A DNA stretch of 64,000 nucleotides from Haloglomus halophilum (GTDB lineage: Archaea; Halobacteriota; Halobacteria; Halobacteriales; Haloarculaceae). The translations under genes and the position numbers were made by a program. Where the stretch lies: contig NZ_CP101166.1 in NCBI RefSeq assembly GCF_024298885.1, positions 3,037,149-3,101,148 on the forward strand. The letters run 5' to 3'. Every line of letters begins with the position of its first letter. The stretch's first letter is position 1. This document shows, in pieces, positions 18,333 to 27,145 of the stretch. The notes beneath the pieces were generated by a model, which saw nothing but the letters and a program-made list of their open reading frames with translations, was not told the DNA's origin and ran no database searches.

Positions 18333-18726
18333 CGCTGGTGACGCGGCGTCGCTGGTGCAGGCCATCAGACGCGTCGCGGAGATGCCACTCGGCCTCGACG
18401 TGAGTGCGGACCTCACGGTCCGGGTCGACGGTCACGAACTGTCGGTCGAGGCGTACACGGACCGTGTGTTCGTCGATTTCCCGTCGCTCCGTGTCGCTGT
18501 CGACGTGCTCCGCTCGGCTCACGGAAGCGCCGGCGGGTCCGGGCCGGGTGCAAGCGGGTCGCTCCCCGCGACGCTCGCGGCGGCGGACCTGACGGCCATC
18601 GCACGCATCGACTCGCGCGAGGTCGCCACGCTGGGGGCCGAGGCCGACGGCCCGCTGAAGCATCTCGGCTACGAGCACGTCTCGGTCGCACCGCGAGAAC
18701 TCCTCTTCGCCGGCCTCGGGCTCTGA
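18325..18726 (+). CDS. Hypothetical protein coupled to the 70-aa protein
   Basis: This 133-residue protein has a GTG start at 18325 inside the end of the preceding gene. It reads SLVQAIRRVAEMPLGLDVS, then beta-rich stretches (DLTVRVDGHELSVEAYTDR) and a Gly/Ser linker in the middle. I see no catalytic motif, signal peptide or membrane segment. Overlap with the previous gene argues that both are one functional unit. Convergent with the 18762 gene. Confidence 0.78.
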   Translation: MSDAGDAASLVQAIRRVAEMPLGLDVSADLTVRVDGHELSVEAYTDRVFVDFPSLRVAVDVLRSAHGSAGGSGPGASGSLPATLAAADLTAIARIDSREVATLGAEADGPLKHLGYEHVSVAPRELLFAGLGL

Positions 18727-18761
18727 GGCCGCCCCTGGTGCTCTACCCCCGGCCAGGCCCC

Positions 18762-19364
18762 TCAGGTGCCGACCGACCGGATGAGGTCCAGTAGCTCCTC
18801 CCGGTAGGCGTCGGCATCCGCCTCGACGCCGCGGTCCTCGTCGAGCACTGCGTCGAGGTCCGCGGGGTAGGCGCCGCCCGCGATGACGAAGCCGTCGTCG
18901 AACCAGACCGCGAGGAACCCCTCCATGTCCAGTATCCGGCCGTTGGGGAGTTCGAAGCGGGCCTTGAACGGCGTGAACTCCGCTCGGGCGCCGCTCCGGA
19001 CCCGGGCCCGTTTCCGCTCGCCCTTCGCGACCTTCTCGAAGCCACGGTCCAGCAGGTCATCGGCGAACGAGGACCGGGCCTCGCTGGTGACACGCGACTT
19101 GATGAGCGGCGCGATACCCGGAGCGAGCGACGGCGTGAACGACACCCGTGTCGCGAAGAAGAACCGCCACATGTGGTCGACGCCGGTCGCCTCCCGGACT
19201 GCGGCCCGGAGGGCGGCGTCCTCGAACACCTGCGTGTGGCCCTCCACTCGTGCCGCCGACAGGCTGAACAGGACCTCGACCTCGTCCTCGACGAGCGACC
19301 AGCCGTCGTTCTCGAGGCGGTCGCGCGGGAGCGACGGCGGTCCCACGCGCGACTGTGCACTCAT
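18762..19364 (-). CDS. Haloarchaeal hypothetical protein (200 aa)
   Basis: This soluble 200-residue protein has alternating beta strands and charged helices and no Cys pairs or signal peptide. It contains an aromatic stretch MWRFFFATRVSFTP and ends EELLDLIRSVGT. No domain is recognised. It is divergent from the mechanosensitive channel gene, with about 160 bases between their starts. Codon use is like its neighbours, so I take it as real. Confidence 0.78.
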   Translation of the reverse strand: MSAQSRVGPPSLPRDRLENDGWSLVEDEVEVLFSLSAARVEGHTQVFEDAALRAAVREATGVDHMWRFFFATRVSFTPSLAPGIAPLIKSRVTSEARSSFADDLLDRGFEKVAKGERKRARVRSGARAEFTPFKARFELPNGRILDMEGFLAVWFDDGFVIAGGAYPADLDAVLDEDRGVEADADAYREELLDLIRSVGT

Positions 19365-19522
19365 GTCAGTACGCAGGGGGAGCGGACGTATATGACTGCG
19401 GCAACCGGAGGGCGTCGGGGGGTCCCCGGCCCCTCGACCGGAGCGTCGAGCGCCCCGGTCGTCCGGTCGCGCTCCTGTCCGTCGTCGAAACCCTCTTGCC
19501 CGGTCCCGGTGTCGTCGTGGCC

Positions 19523-20599
19523 ATGACAGGCGGCTGGGGGTTGTTGCAGGCTGGTAACCAGGCCATCAACGATGGGCTCCAGCTGCTCCCGCCGTGGTTC
19601 CCGGACCCGCTCGCCCGGCTCATCGCCGCGCTGGTGGTCCTGGTGGTCTTCTACTACGCCTCGACGGTCGTCCAGCAGCTGCTCGGTCGGCGAATCGCCC
19701 GCCGGTTCCGCCGGCCGTCGCTCACCCGGACGGTGCTGCGGGGCATCCAGGGCGCGGTCATCCTGCTCGGTATCCTCATCGCGCTGCGTATCCTGCAGGT
19801 CCCTATCGGCAACCTCGCGCTGTCGGTGACCGTCTTCTCTGCGGTGGCCGGGTTCGTCCTCGCGCCCATCATCGGGAGCGTCGTCAACGGTCTGTTCGTC
19901 CTCAGCGAGCAGCCCTACGAGATCGGCGACATGATCCATCTCCCCGAGACGGACGTGTACGCCTTCGTCGAGGATGTCACGCTGCGGTACACGAAGGTGT
20001 TCACGCTGGACAACACCTTCCTCATCATCCCGAACGGCAACATCCGCGAGCGGGATGTGGTGAACTTCTCGGCGGAGGACTCCCGGACCCGGCTCTCGCT
20101 GGATATCCTGGTCACCTACGAGTCAGACATCCAGGCGGCCCGCGACCTCATCGAGGAGTCGGCCCGGCAGGTCGACAAGGTCGTCGAGGGAGGGCCGGAC
20201 ATCCGTATCGGGAGCGCCCGGTATCCGGCGGGCCCGACCTGTTACATCGAGAACTTCGCGGACCACGGCGTCAACCTGCGCCTGCGCTACTGGGCGACCG
20301 AGCCGTACAAGCTGCTGACGCTGCGCTCGAACGTGCAGACGCAGGTCTGGGAGCGGCTGGCGGACGCCGACGTGGAGATCGCCTACCCGCACTCGCATCT
20401 GGTCTTCGACGACACGAGCGGCGAGATGCGGGTCGCGACACGGTCGGCCGATGCCGACGCGAACGGGAACGGTGCGCCGGGCGACCTCCGGGGAGCTGCC
20501 ATCGAGCACGACGCCGAGGGCGAGCAGCCGCGGGGTCGCGTGGAGTCGCGGCCGGAGGAGTCCGATTCCGCCGACGGTGGCGGGAGCCGGGAGGAGTAG
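19523..20599 (+). CDS. Small-conductance mechanosensitive channel (MscS family)
   Basis: MscS channels release solutes when membrane tension rises after hypo-osmotic shock, an obvious need for a halophile. The 358-residue protein has membrane helices at about 28-50 and 70-95. The pore-lining TM3 follows (SVTVFSAVAGFVLAPIIGS) and then the beta domain (SEQPYEIGDMIHL) and the PNGNIRERDVVNFS loop, both family hallmarks. The C-terminal 60 residues are disordered and charged. ATG 19523 (MTGGWGLL) is preferred over far-upstream codons, whose translation is basic and low in complexity. Confidence 0.92.
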   Translation: MTGGWGLLQAGNQAINDGLQLLPPWFPDPLARLIAALVVLVVFYYASTVVQQLLGRRIARRFRRPSLTRTVLRGIQGAVILLGILIALRILQVPIGNLALSVTVFSAVAGFVLAPIIGSVVNGLFVLSEQPYEIGDMIHLPETDVYAFVEDVTLRYTKVFTLDNTFLIIPNGNIRERDVVNFSAEDSRTRLSLDILVTYESDIQAARDLIEESARQVDKVVEGGPDIRIGSARYPAGPTCYIENFADHGVNLRLRYWATEPYKLLTLRSNVQTQVWERLADADVEIAYPHSHLVFDDTSGEMRVATRSADADANGNGAPGDLRGAAIEHDAEGEQPRGRVESRPEESDSADGGGSREE

Positions 20600-20600
20600 G

Positions 20601-21008
20601 TCAGTTCGTCGCGGTCGCGGTGACGACGGTGCAGTCGAGCTTCTCGCGGAGGTAGGTCTCGATGTCCGGGTCGTCGACGAGGCTGCGGAGCATCCGCCGC
20701 CAGCGCCCGGCCTGCTTCTGCCCGATGACGACGAAGTCCGCGCGTTCGGCGGCCACCTCCTCGAGGATGGTCTCCTCGACGAGGAACCCGGACCGGACGA
20801 CGAAGCGGACATCCGGGAGATCGCCGAACGCGCGGCGGACCGCCCGCTTCAGCTCCGTCCGGCTCACCCGGCCGCTGTCCTGGTAGAGGTTGACGTGGAG
20901 GACCGTCAGCTCGGCGTCGTGCTCCTCGGCCACCTCGATGGCGCGGGCGAGCGTCGCCTTCGAGTGGTCCGTCAGCGGATAGCGCACCGGCACCACGACG
21001 AGCGTCAT
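20601..21008 (-). CDS. Universal stress protein family
   Basis: This 135-residue single-domain UspA-like protein starts MTLVVVPVRYPLTDHSKATL. The fold's second strand carries ELTVLHVNLY, and the C-terminal half has DFVVIGQKQAGRWRRMLRS, in place of the ATP-binding G-2x-G-9x-G(S/T) motif, which is not clean here. It may therefore not bind ATP. UspA proteins are cytoplasmic stress factors. It ends two bases after the MscS gene ends on the other strand. Confidence 0.85.
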   Translation of the reverse strand: MTLVVVPVRYPLTDHSKATLARAIEVAEEHDAELTVLHVNLYQDSGRVSRTELKRAVRRAFGDLPDVRFVVRSGFLVEETILEEVAAERADFVVIGQKQAGRWRRMLRSLVDDPDIETYLREKLDCTVVTATATN

Positions 21009-21060
21009 CGTGCTGGACTGCGGTGGGGTATCGCCTGAACCTTTCCGTTCGGGAGCGCCG

Positions 21061-22449
21061 TCACAGTCCCCGCCGTTCGACCCGGCCCTCGATGGTCGGG
21101 TCGATGCCGCACGCCCGGGCGTAGTCGACGAGGAGCTGGTACTGCGTGTCCAGCGTCGCGACGCGCTCCAGCCCGGTCAGGGTCGGGAACTCGTCGGCGG
21201 TGTGGAGCAGGTAGGCCGCCGTCACGAGCCGGTACGTCCGGTCGTCGTCGATGGGGTCGCCGCCGACGTGCGCGTCGACGAGGTCGTGGCCGGCGTAGTC
21301 GTAGACGAGCTCGGCGCCCGCGACGTGGCCGTGCCACCAGTCGGGCGCGCCAAAGCCCACATCGGAGCCGCCGGATTCGGCCAGCACCGCCCGGAGTGCG
21401 GCCCCGTCGAGTTCGAGCACGACCGCGGGCTCCTCGAACGGGACGACACTGACGAGGTCACCGACCGTCACATCGCCCGCCAGTGGTGGGCCCGAGCGGA
21501 CGCCGCCGCTGTTCTGGAGCGCGAGGTCGACGCCGTCCTCGACGGCGCGGTTCCCGGCCCAGAGGTACGCGTCGGCGACGAAGTTGCCGATACGCGACTC
21601 CCCGTGGAAGCAGGCGGCCTCCGTCCGTTCGACGGGGTCGGCGACGTGCGCGACCACCTCATCGAGGCCGGCCGCGGCCATCCGTTCGCGGAGATTGTCG
21701 GCGAGGTCGGCATGGAGCGGCCCGTCGTCGACGGCGTGGCGCCGGACCTCGCCCGTCTCGGGCAGCACCTCGAAGCAGACCGCGCCGTTGACGCCCGGTC
21801 GCGTGAGGATCGTGTCGTCGAAGCGCTCGACGGTCTCGGCGTGGAGGTGGCCCCCCAGAACCACGTCGACGTTGGTCTCGGCGGCGATGCGCTCGTCGTC
21901 CCGGCCGAGGTGTGATAGCGCGACCACGTAGTCGGGGGCGCGCTCGGCCCGGAGGTCGGCGATGGCCTCGCGGGCGGCGCGGACGGGTTCGGTGAAGCCG
22001 AGGTCCTTCGCCTCCGGGTTGATGGAGGCCGTCAGGGCGCTCGTGACGCCGACGAAGCCCACGGTCGCGCCGCCGGCCTCCCGGACGGTCCACGGGAGGG
22101 TGTGCTCGGCGGCGAAGCGCGAGCCGGCCTCCTCGACGTTGGCGGTCACCCACTGCTGTGGCGATTCGGCGACGAGCTCCCGCGTACGCTCGGGGCCGAA
22201 ATCGAAATCGTGGTTGCCGAACGTCTCCACGTCGGTCCCGACGGCCTCGAAGAAGTCCAGCGCCTGCGCACCCCTCGTGGTCAGCGCCAGCACGCCGGGT
22301 GCGATGTTGTCGCCGGTTCCACAGACCAGCGCGCGCTCGGGATCAGCGGCGCGGCGCTCGCGCAGGGTGCCCGCCAGCCGCCCGATGCGCTCGGGCGTGT
22401 CGTAGGCGTTCTCGATGTCGGAGTAGTGGAGGAGCCGGGGACCTGTCAT
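21061..22449 (-). CDS. Bifunctional metallophosphatase / 5'-nucleotidase
   Basis: This 462-residue two-domain enzyme of the UshA/CpdB family hydrolyses nucleotide phosphates. The N-terminal metallophosphoesterase shows GTGDNIAPG, GNHDFDFG and GGHLHAE, the di-metal ligands. The first motif is HYSDIENA rather than the usual D-x-H, a small variation at a metal ligand. The C-terminal 5'-nucleotidase domain (from about 265) has QNSGGVRSG and GDVTVGDLVSVVPFE. There is no signal peptide, so it probably works in the cytoplasm, unlike the periplasmic bacterial forms. Confidence 0.92.
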   Translation of the reverse strand: MTGPRLLHYSDIENAYDTPERIGRLAGTLRERRAADPERALVCGTGDNIAPGVLALTTRGAQALDFFEAVGTDVETFGNHDFDFGPERTRELVAESPQQWVTANVEEAGSRFAAEHTLPWTVREAGGATVGFVGVTSALTASINPEAKDLGFTEPVRAAREAIADLRAERAPDYVVALSHLGRDDERIAAETNVDVVLGGHLHAETVERFDDTILTRPGVNGAVCFEVLPETGEVRRHAVDDGPLHADLADNLRERMAAAGLDEVVAHVADPVERTEAACFHGESRIGNFVADAYLWAGNRAVEDGVDLALQNSGGVRSGPPLAGDVTVGDLVSVVPFEEPAVVLELDGAALRAVLAESGGSDVGFGAPDWWHGHVAGAELVYDYAGHDLVDAHVGGDPIDDDRTYRLVTAAYLLHTADEFPTLTGLERVATLDTQYQLLVDYARACGIDPTIEGRVERRGL

Positions 22450-22540
22450 CGTCGTCTCGTCGGACGAAGCGAGGCGCCCGGTGCGTTTGACGGCTTCGGC
22501 TCGCAGGGCACACGGCCCGCACGCTCCCCGCGTGGGAAGG

Positions 22541-22547
22541 CTTTAGC
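22541..22547 (+). promoter_or_regulatory. TATA box for the DUF5816 gene
   Basis: CTTTAGC is centred 27 bases before ATG 22571; it reads GGCTTTAG with the usual purine-rich upstream element. Confidence 0.6.
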
Positions 22548-22570
22548 CGCCGAGTCCGCTACCGGGGCAT

Positions 22571-22882
22571 ATGACCGATGCCGACGCCGACGCTGACGCT
22601 GAGGGGGATGCGGCCCCGGACCTCGAACCGGCGCCCGACGACCGACTGGAGGAACACGAGGGGCCGGACGGGCCGCTGTACGTCGCGCTCGACGAGGCCG
22701 AACGCGGACAGAAGGGGCCGTTCCTCGTCGCGTACGCCTCGCCGGCACGCGAGGAGCGGTGGGGCTACTACTGCACCAACTGCGAGACGTTCGACAACGC
22801 GATGGACTCGATGGGTCGGGTGCAGTGTAACGTGTGTGCGAACTACAAGAAACCGGACGAGTGGGACGCTGCGCACGAGTAA
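22571..22882 (+). CDS. DUF5816 family zinc-binding protein
   Basis: This 103-residue haloarchaeal protein has an acidic Asp/Ala/Glu-rich first third. The conserved core reads GPFLVAYASPAREERWGYYC and has two Cys pairs (CTNC and CNVC) about 22 residues apart, probably a zinc ribbon. The C-terminal end KKPDEWDAAHE matches what I recall of DUF5816. The molecular role is unknown. A short T-run terminator follows at 22907-22913. Confidence 0.85.
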   Translation: MTDADADADAEGDAAPDLEPAPDDRLEEHEGPDGPLYVALDEAERGQKGPFLVAYASPAREERWGYYCTNCETFDNAMDSMGRVQCNVCANYKKPDEWDAAHE

Positions 22883-22906
22883 TGCGGGTTCAATTCCATA
22901 ATTGGG

Positions 22907-22913
22907 TCTTTTT
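22907..22913 (+). terminator. T-run after DUF5816 gene
   Basis: TCTTTTT lies 25 bases past the stop codon in AT-rich context, the form of simple archaeal terminators. Confidence 0.45.
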
Positions 22914-23116
22914 AGGCCGAGAGACTGATTTAATATCTCAAATCTGGATATAGCCGTTATGCGCGCGTGGTGCTCGTCGACACCGACTGCGACTACGTAA
23001 CCGGCTACGAAGCCCTCACACGCTCCGGTCGCGCGCCTCGCTGCGCGCCTCGGTCGCTCACTTCGTTCACTCACTCGGTGCTTGCGTCGGCGTGCTTCCC
23101 GGAGCGCGCTCGCCTT

Positions 23117-23137
23117 CCGAAAGACTTCGTCTTTCGG
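23117..23137. repeat. Perfect hairpin, 9-base stem, TTC loop
   Basis: The stem CCGAAAGAC pairs exactly with GTCTTTCGG around a three-base loop. It is one of a class of such hairpins in the gene-free islands. Confidence 0.85.
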
Positions 23138-23281
23138 CGTTCGCCTCGCTTCGCTCGGCTCACCTTCGAGTCCACTAGGGCCGCGTATCCGTCAGTCGGC
23201 AGCTGTCGACCTCACGCCTCCCCAACCGCCTGCGGTGCTCGCTTCGGTCGCTACGCTCCCTCCACTGCGCTCCTCGGCCCT

Positions 23282-23326
23282 CGCGCGCTGGCGGCGGCTG
23301 GCCTGCGGCACAGCCGCCAGCGCGCG
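23282..23326. repeat. Perfect 14-base inverted repeat, 17-base loop
   Basis: CGCGCGCTGGCGGC at 23282-23295 pairs with 23313-23326. It lies about 60 bases beyond the stop of the minus-strand MFS gene and could act as its terminator. Confidence 0.75.
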
Positions 23327-23388
23327 CCCGGTCGACTGACGAGCGGCGCGACGTGCCGGATAGAAGCAGGGCCGGGACGCGGTGCCGC

Positions 23389-24720
23389 CTACCCCTCGAC
23401 GGCGGCGTCCTCGTCGACGGCCGCGTCGGTGCCGTCCTCGTCCAGTACGGCCTCCTGCAGCCGGAGGCGACCCACGCACAGCAGCCCCAGCAGGACCGGG
23501 ATGGCGACCGTCATCGCGGACTCGGCGACCGCGGGGATGCCGGGAATGAAGTCCGCGTTCTCGAGCACCTGCGCGCCGAGGACGGAGGCGACGGTGGCGC
23601 CGATCTGTCCGAGCGAGAGGATGACGCCGGCCATCGTCCCGACGTGGGCGTTGTCGATGTCGGCGAGCGCGCCGGGGAGGAGGTAGAACATCGCGTTGAG
23701 GCCGCCGCCGAACAGGCCGGCCACGACCATCCCGAGGACGAAGACGGGGAGCGACGGCGCGAAGCCGGTGAGCAGGATGCCCGTCGCGAGGCCGACGACG
23801 GCGACCCGGAGGACCGGGCCGCGGCCGAAGCGGTCCGACAGCACCGGGAGCGTGAGCGCACCCAGCGTCGCGAGGAACAGCGGCGTCCCGAGGATGAGTT
23901 CGGGCACGGCGTACGGCATCGCGTCGGCGAACTCCGGGAGGACCGAGAGCGAGCCGATGATGGCCCAGAACGAGAGGATAGAGAGGAGCACGACCCACGG
24001 CGTCGAGGGCGAGCGCGCCACGGCCCCCAGCGACTCGCGCAGGGGCACACCGCTGTCGGTCTGGAACGGCAGCCCCGTCTCGGGATTCGTGGGGCGTTCG
24101 GTGTCGCGCGGTGAGCGAACCGTGAGCAACCAGAGAACGCCGGCGACGACCGTGAGGCCGCCGTAGAGGACGAAGACGTACTGCCACGACCCGACCGCGC
24201 CGAGGATGACGCCGGCCGACAGCGAGAACGCGAGGCCGGAGGCGAGCGTGTTGCCCGACATGAGGATCCCCTGCCCGAGCCCGAGCTGCTCGGGTGGGAA
24301 CCACTCCGTCACGATCTTGATGAGGTTCGGGTTGACCAGGCCCATCCCGACGGTGGCGACGAGACTCAGGACGATCTGCCCGGTCAGCGTCGGGGCGAGC
24401 GCGCGGATGGCCGTGGCGACGCCGGCGAAGACGGCCCCGGCCCCGACTACGTACCGGAGCGGATACTTGTCGCCCAGCGTGCCGCCGGGCAACTGGGTCA
24501 GCATCATCCCGAAACTGAAGGCGGCGTACACGACGACGACCGCGCCCCACTCCGTTCCGAGCGTGGGCGCCATCGCCTTCTTCAGCGGCGGGACGGCCTG
24601 CCAGATGAGTGCGATACAGGTGGCGTGGACGAGGAAGGCGACCCCGAGGACACCCCACCGGTACGATTCGGGTCGCAGGCTCGGCCGCGTGGAGAATGCC
24701 ATAGTTTCACAGGCTAGCAT
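23389..24720 (-). CDS. MFS transporter
   Basis: This 443-residue permease has the twelve hydrophobic segments of the major facilitator superfamily. The loop after TM2 reads GGTLGDKYPLRYV, the MFS motif A (G-x-x-x-D-R/K-x-x-R-R). TM5-6 contains AGVLWLLTV, and the second half mirrors the first (PVLSDRFGRGPVLR). The sequence style is that of nitrate/nitrite- or organic-acid-type carriers, but the substrate cannot be read. Two starts are possible: 24720 (MLACET, promoter spacing about 27 from AGTATT) and 24702 (MAFSTRPS). The protein ends in an acidic tail. Confidence 0.92.
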   Translation of the reverse strand: MLACETMAFSTRPSLRPESYRWGVLGVAFLVHATCIALIWQAVPPLKKAMAPTLGTEWGAVVVVYAAFSFGMMLTQLPGGTLGDKYPLRYVVGAGAVFAGVATAIRALAPTLTGQIVLSLVATVGMGLVNPNLIKIVTEWFPPEQLGLGQGILMSGNTLASGLAFSLSAGVILGAVGSWQYVFVLYGGLTVVAGVLWLLTVRSPRDTERPTNPETGLPFQTDSGVPLRESLGAVARSPSTPWVVLLSILSFWAIIGSLSVLPEFADAMPYAVPELILGTPLFLATLGALTLPVLSDRFGRGPVLRVAVVGLATGILLTGFAPSLPVFVLGMVVAGLFGGGLNAMFYLLPGALADIDNAHVGTMAGVILSLGQIGATVASVLGAQVLENADFIPGIPAVAESAMTVAIPVLLGLLCVGRLRLQEAVLDEDGTDAAVDEDAAVEG

Positions 24721-24942
24721 GGGGCCCTAACTCTTTCCCCGGGTAATACTATCGATTTAAGTGCCTATACCCGCCGAACACCGGCAACCGCCGCCCTGTT
24801 CATATCCCGGCCGCTCCCGACAGCGGGGGTCGGCCCCCGAGAACCCGCCCCCACCAGTACCTATTTGCCGGCGCGGGGGGTAGCTGTTCACACGAATCGG
24901 TGCAACTTTGAACTCGCGTACAGTTGCCCGACGTATCCACCC

Positions 24943-26649
24943 ATGGAGATAACCATCGACGACGAGACGGACGAGGAGATCGCACAGGCCATCGCGACGG
25001 CCGTCTCCGAGCATCTCGGGGTCCCCGTCGAACTGCGGGACCGCGGCGGGGGCGACCTGGCAGCCGCGGGCGAGAACTGGGACGAGGAGGCGGCCGTCGT
25101 CACCGAGCGCGAGGAGCGCATCCGCGAGGAGATCGAGGCCATCATGTCCGGCGGCCCGGACCGCGGCTTCGACAAGATCGACGAACTGGGCAAGGTGTTC
25201 GTCCGGGACCGTCTGGAGATGATCTTCGACCGTATCGAGTACGAGGACGGCACCTTCGCGCGCCACACGGACGACGACGACCTGCCCGGTGACGGCCTCC
25301 TCACCGGCATCGGCACCATCGACGGCCGGAAGGTCGCGTTCACGGCCAACGACTACACCGTCAAGGCCGGGTCGCTCGGGCAGATGGGCGTCGAGAAGGT
25401 CATCCGCATCCAGGAGCGCGCGATGGACCTGAACATCCCGATGCTCCGGCTGGTCGACTCGACGGGCGCCCGACTCAACGCCGACGAGCGCGAGCCCGGC
25501 GACACCCACATGGACCGCTACCGGGGCGGCAAGATGTTCTACAACCAGTGCATCATGTCCGGGCAGATCCCGCAGATCGGCGTCCTCTACGGCCCGGACG
25601 TGGCGGGGTCGGCCTACACTCCGGTCTTCTGTGACTACCTCATCATGGTCGAGGACATCTCCGGGATGGCTATCGCCTCGCCGCGCATCGTCCGCGCGAT
25701 GACCGGCGAGAACGTCTCCGGGATGCAGGAACTCGGCGGGCCCCACCTGCACGCCCAGCACTCCGGCTCCTGCGACATCGTCGTCCCCGACGAGGAGACG
25801 GCCGCCGAGAAGGTCAAGGACGTCCTCGGACTCATCCCGCAGAACTACGCCGAGCAGCCCCCGCGGGTGCCCGGCCAGCCGCCCAAGAAGAACCCGAAGG
25901 GACTCGACCAGGTCATCCCGGACGAGCCGAACAAGGCCTACAACGTCCACGATGTCATCGACCGTGTCGTCGACCGCGATTCCTTCCTCGAACTCAAACC
26001 CGACTTCCGTCCGGAACTGGTCACGGGTCTCGGCCGCATCGACGGCCGCACGGTCGGTATCGTCGCCAACCAGCCCAACCACGTCTCCGGCGCCATCTTC
26101 CCCGATTCGGCCGACAAGGGCGCGGGCTTCGTCTGGACCTGCGACGCCTACAACATCCCGCTCATCTACCTCTGTGACACGCCCGGCTTCATGATCGGCT
26201 CGGCGGTCGAGAAGGAGGGCGTCCTCCGGAAGGGCCGGAAGTTCATCTACGCCACCTCCAACGCGCAGGTCCCGAAGTTCTGCGTCATCACGCGGAAGGC
26301 GTACGGCGCGGGTATCTACGCGATGGCCGGCCCCTCCTTCGGACCGGACGCCACCCTCGCGCTCCCGTCGGCCGAGATCAGTGTCATGGGACCCGATGCG
26401 GCTGTCAACGCCCTGTTCGCCGACACCATCGAGGATATGGAGGGCGACGCGAAGGACGCCTTCATCGAATCGGCCAAGGAGGAGTTCGACAAGTACATCG
26501 ATATCCGCGCGCAGGCCAGTCAGATGGAGGTCGACGAACTCCTCCCGGCCGGGGACCTCCGCAAGCAGCTCGAACGACGACTCGACACCTACTGTGGCAA
26601 CAAGCGCCGCGAGGAACGGCCGCGACACCACGGGACCGTTTTCTTCTAA
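24943..26649 (+). CDS. pccB: Acyl-CoA carboxylase carboxyltransferase (propionyl-CoA carboxylase beta type)
   Basis: The enzyme moves CO2 from biotin to propionyl- or acetyl-CoA, giving methylmalonyl-CoA for the epimerase and mutase encoded just downstream. The 568-residue protein is about 50 residues longer than the usual 515-520. The extra N-terminus (EITIDDETDEEIAQAIATAV) looks like a separate small helical domain. The core has both crotonase-like halves with GAR (VDSTGARLNADE) and GSCDIVVPDEE, and the oxyanion loops in PNHVSGAIFPDSADKGAGF and CDTPGFMIGSAVEKEGV. The start at 24943 is the first ATG giving this extension. A strong hairpin terminator follows. Confidence 0.93.
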   Translation: MEITIDDETDEEIAQAIATAVSEHLGVPVELRDRGGGDLAAAGENWDEEAAVVTEREERIREEIEAIMSGGPDRGFDKIDELGKVFVRDRLEMIFDRIEYEDGTFARHTDDDDLPGDGLLTGIGTIDGRKVAFTANDYTVKAGSLGQMGVEKVIRIQERAMDLNIPMLRLVDSTGARLNADEREPGDTHMDRYRGGKMFYNQCIMSGQIPQIGVLYGPDVAGSAYTPVFCDYLIMVEDISGMAIASPRIVRAMTGENVSGMQELGGPHLHAQHSGSCDIVVPDEETAAEKVKDVLGLIPQNYAEQPPRVPGQPPKKNPKGLDQVIPDEPNKAYNVHDVIDRVVDRDSFLELKPDFRPELVTGLGRIDGRTVGIVANQPNHVSGAIFPDSADKGAGFVWTCDAYNIPLIYLCDTPGFMIGSAVEKEGVLRKGRKFIYATSNAQVPKFCVITRKAYGAGIYAMAGPSFGPDATLALPSAEISVMGPDAAVNALFADTIEDMEGDAKDAFIESAKEEFDKYIDIRAQASQMEVDELLPAGDLRKQLERRLDTYCGNKRREERPRHHGTVFF

Positions 26650-26655
26650 CGCACC

Positions 26656-26696
26656 TTTTTTCGAGGGGTCGCCGTCGGCGACCCCCCTCGAAAAAA
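26656..26696 (+). terminator. Hairpin with T6/A6 flanks after pccB
   Basis: TTTTTTCGAGGGGTCGCC pairs with GGCGACCCCCCTCGAAAAAA around a GTC loop, with two extra C in the right arm. It begins seven bases past the pccB stop. It is symmetrical, so it could also stop transcripts from the other side. Confidence 0.7.
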
Positions 26697-26763
26697 TCTG
26701 CACCAAAAAGCCGCTCCTCGCGGCCTCCGGCCGCTCGGAGCGGTGAACCGCGCTCGCTGCGTC

Positions 26764-26780
26764 GTCGGACTGCGTCCGAC
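26764..26780. repeat. Perfect hairpin, 7-base stem, TGC loop
   Basis: The stem GTCGGAC pairs with GTCCGAC. Another hairpin with a three-base loop (GCGGCC, loop TCC) is at 26720-26734. Confidence 0.75.
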
Positions 26781-27145
26781 TGCAAGCGGGACTGAACCCC
26801 GCCCTGCTCGCGCGGATGCAACCTATTGATTGTCAGTCTCCTCGGTATTTTCCTCATATGATCGCATATTTCTGATGAAGTATCGATATTAGCCAAACAG
26901 GTCGTTGATTTGGTGTTTATATCTTCGGCACGTAGATTCAAGTACGAACCCGCGACCAGCGCCCCCGTGACCTGACGAGCTATCGCCGGGCCGCCGGCTC
27001 GAGCGGGGAGAACGCCACTCCTCGGTCGGTTCCGCCAGCGCGGCACCACGGTCCGGCGCGCGGGAGCGGTGCCGCCTGTTCGCTAGCGACGCGACACATC
27101 GCCGCCGTCGCACGTCTTTTCGCCCGGCCGTTCGTAGCCTGCTGC

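Larger units (their letters stand above)
22883..23388. other. Gene-free island: AT-rich start, GC-rich hairpins
   Basis: An AT-rich stretch (about 22895-22960) is followed by GC-rich DNA with the CTACGAAGCCCTC motif (23005-23017). A 9-base hairpin with a TTC loop (23117-23137) and a large inverted repeat (23282-23326) follow. The overlapping open frames on the plus strand show no domain. I see no RNA gene. Confidence 0.65.
26650..27145. other. Gene-free island after pccB
   Basis: It starts with a strong hairpin (26656-26696), then short GC-rich hairpins (26720-26734, 26764-26780), then an AT-rich stretch (about 26820-26945), then GC-rich DNA with no gene I can support. The part 26700-26825 resembles 44050-44155 in order and wording of short blocks. 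Confidence 0.65.

Noticed and set aside
22884..22900. GGGTTCAATTCC looked like a tRNA T-arm
   Set aside because: No acceptor stem, anticodon arm or D-arm can be formed around it.
22967..23686. Long plus-strand frame past the DUF5816 gene
   Set aside because: It runs from repeat DNA into the antisense of the MFS gene and has low-complexity composition.
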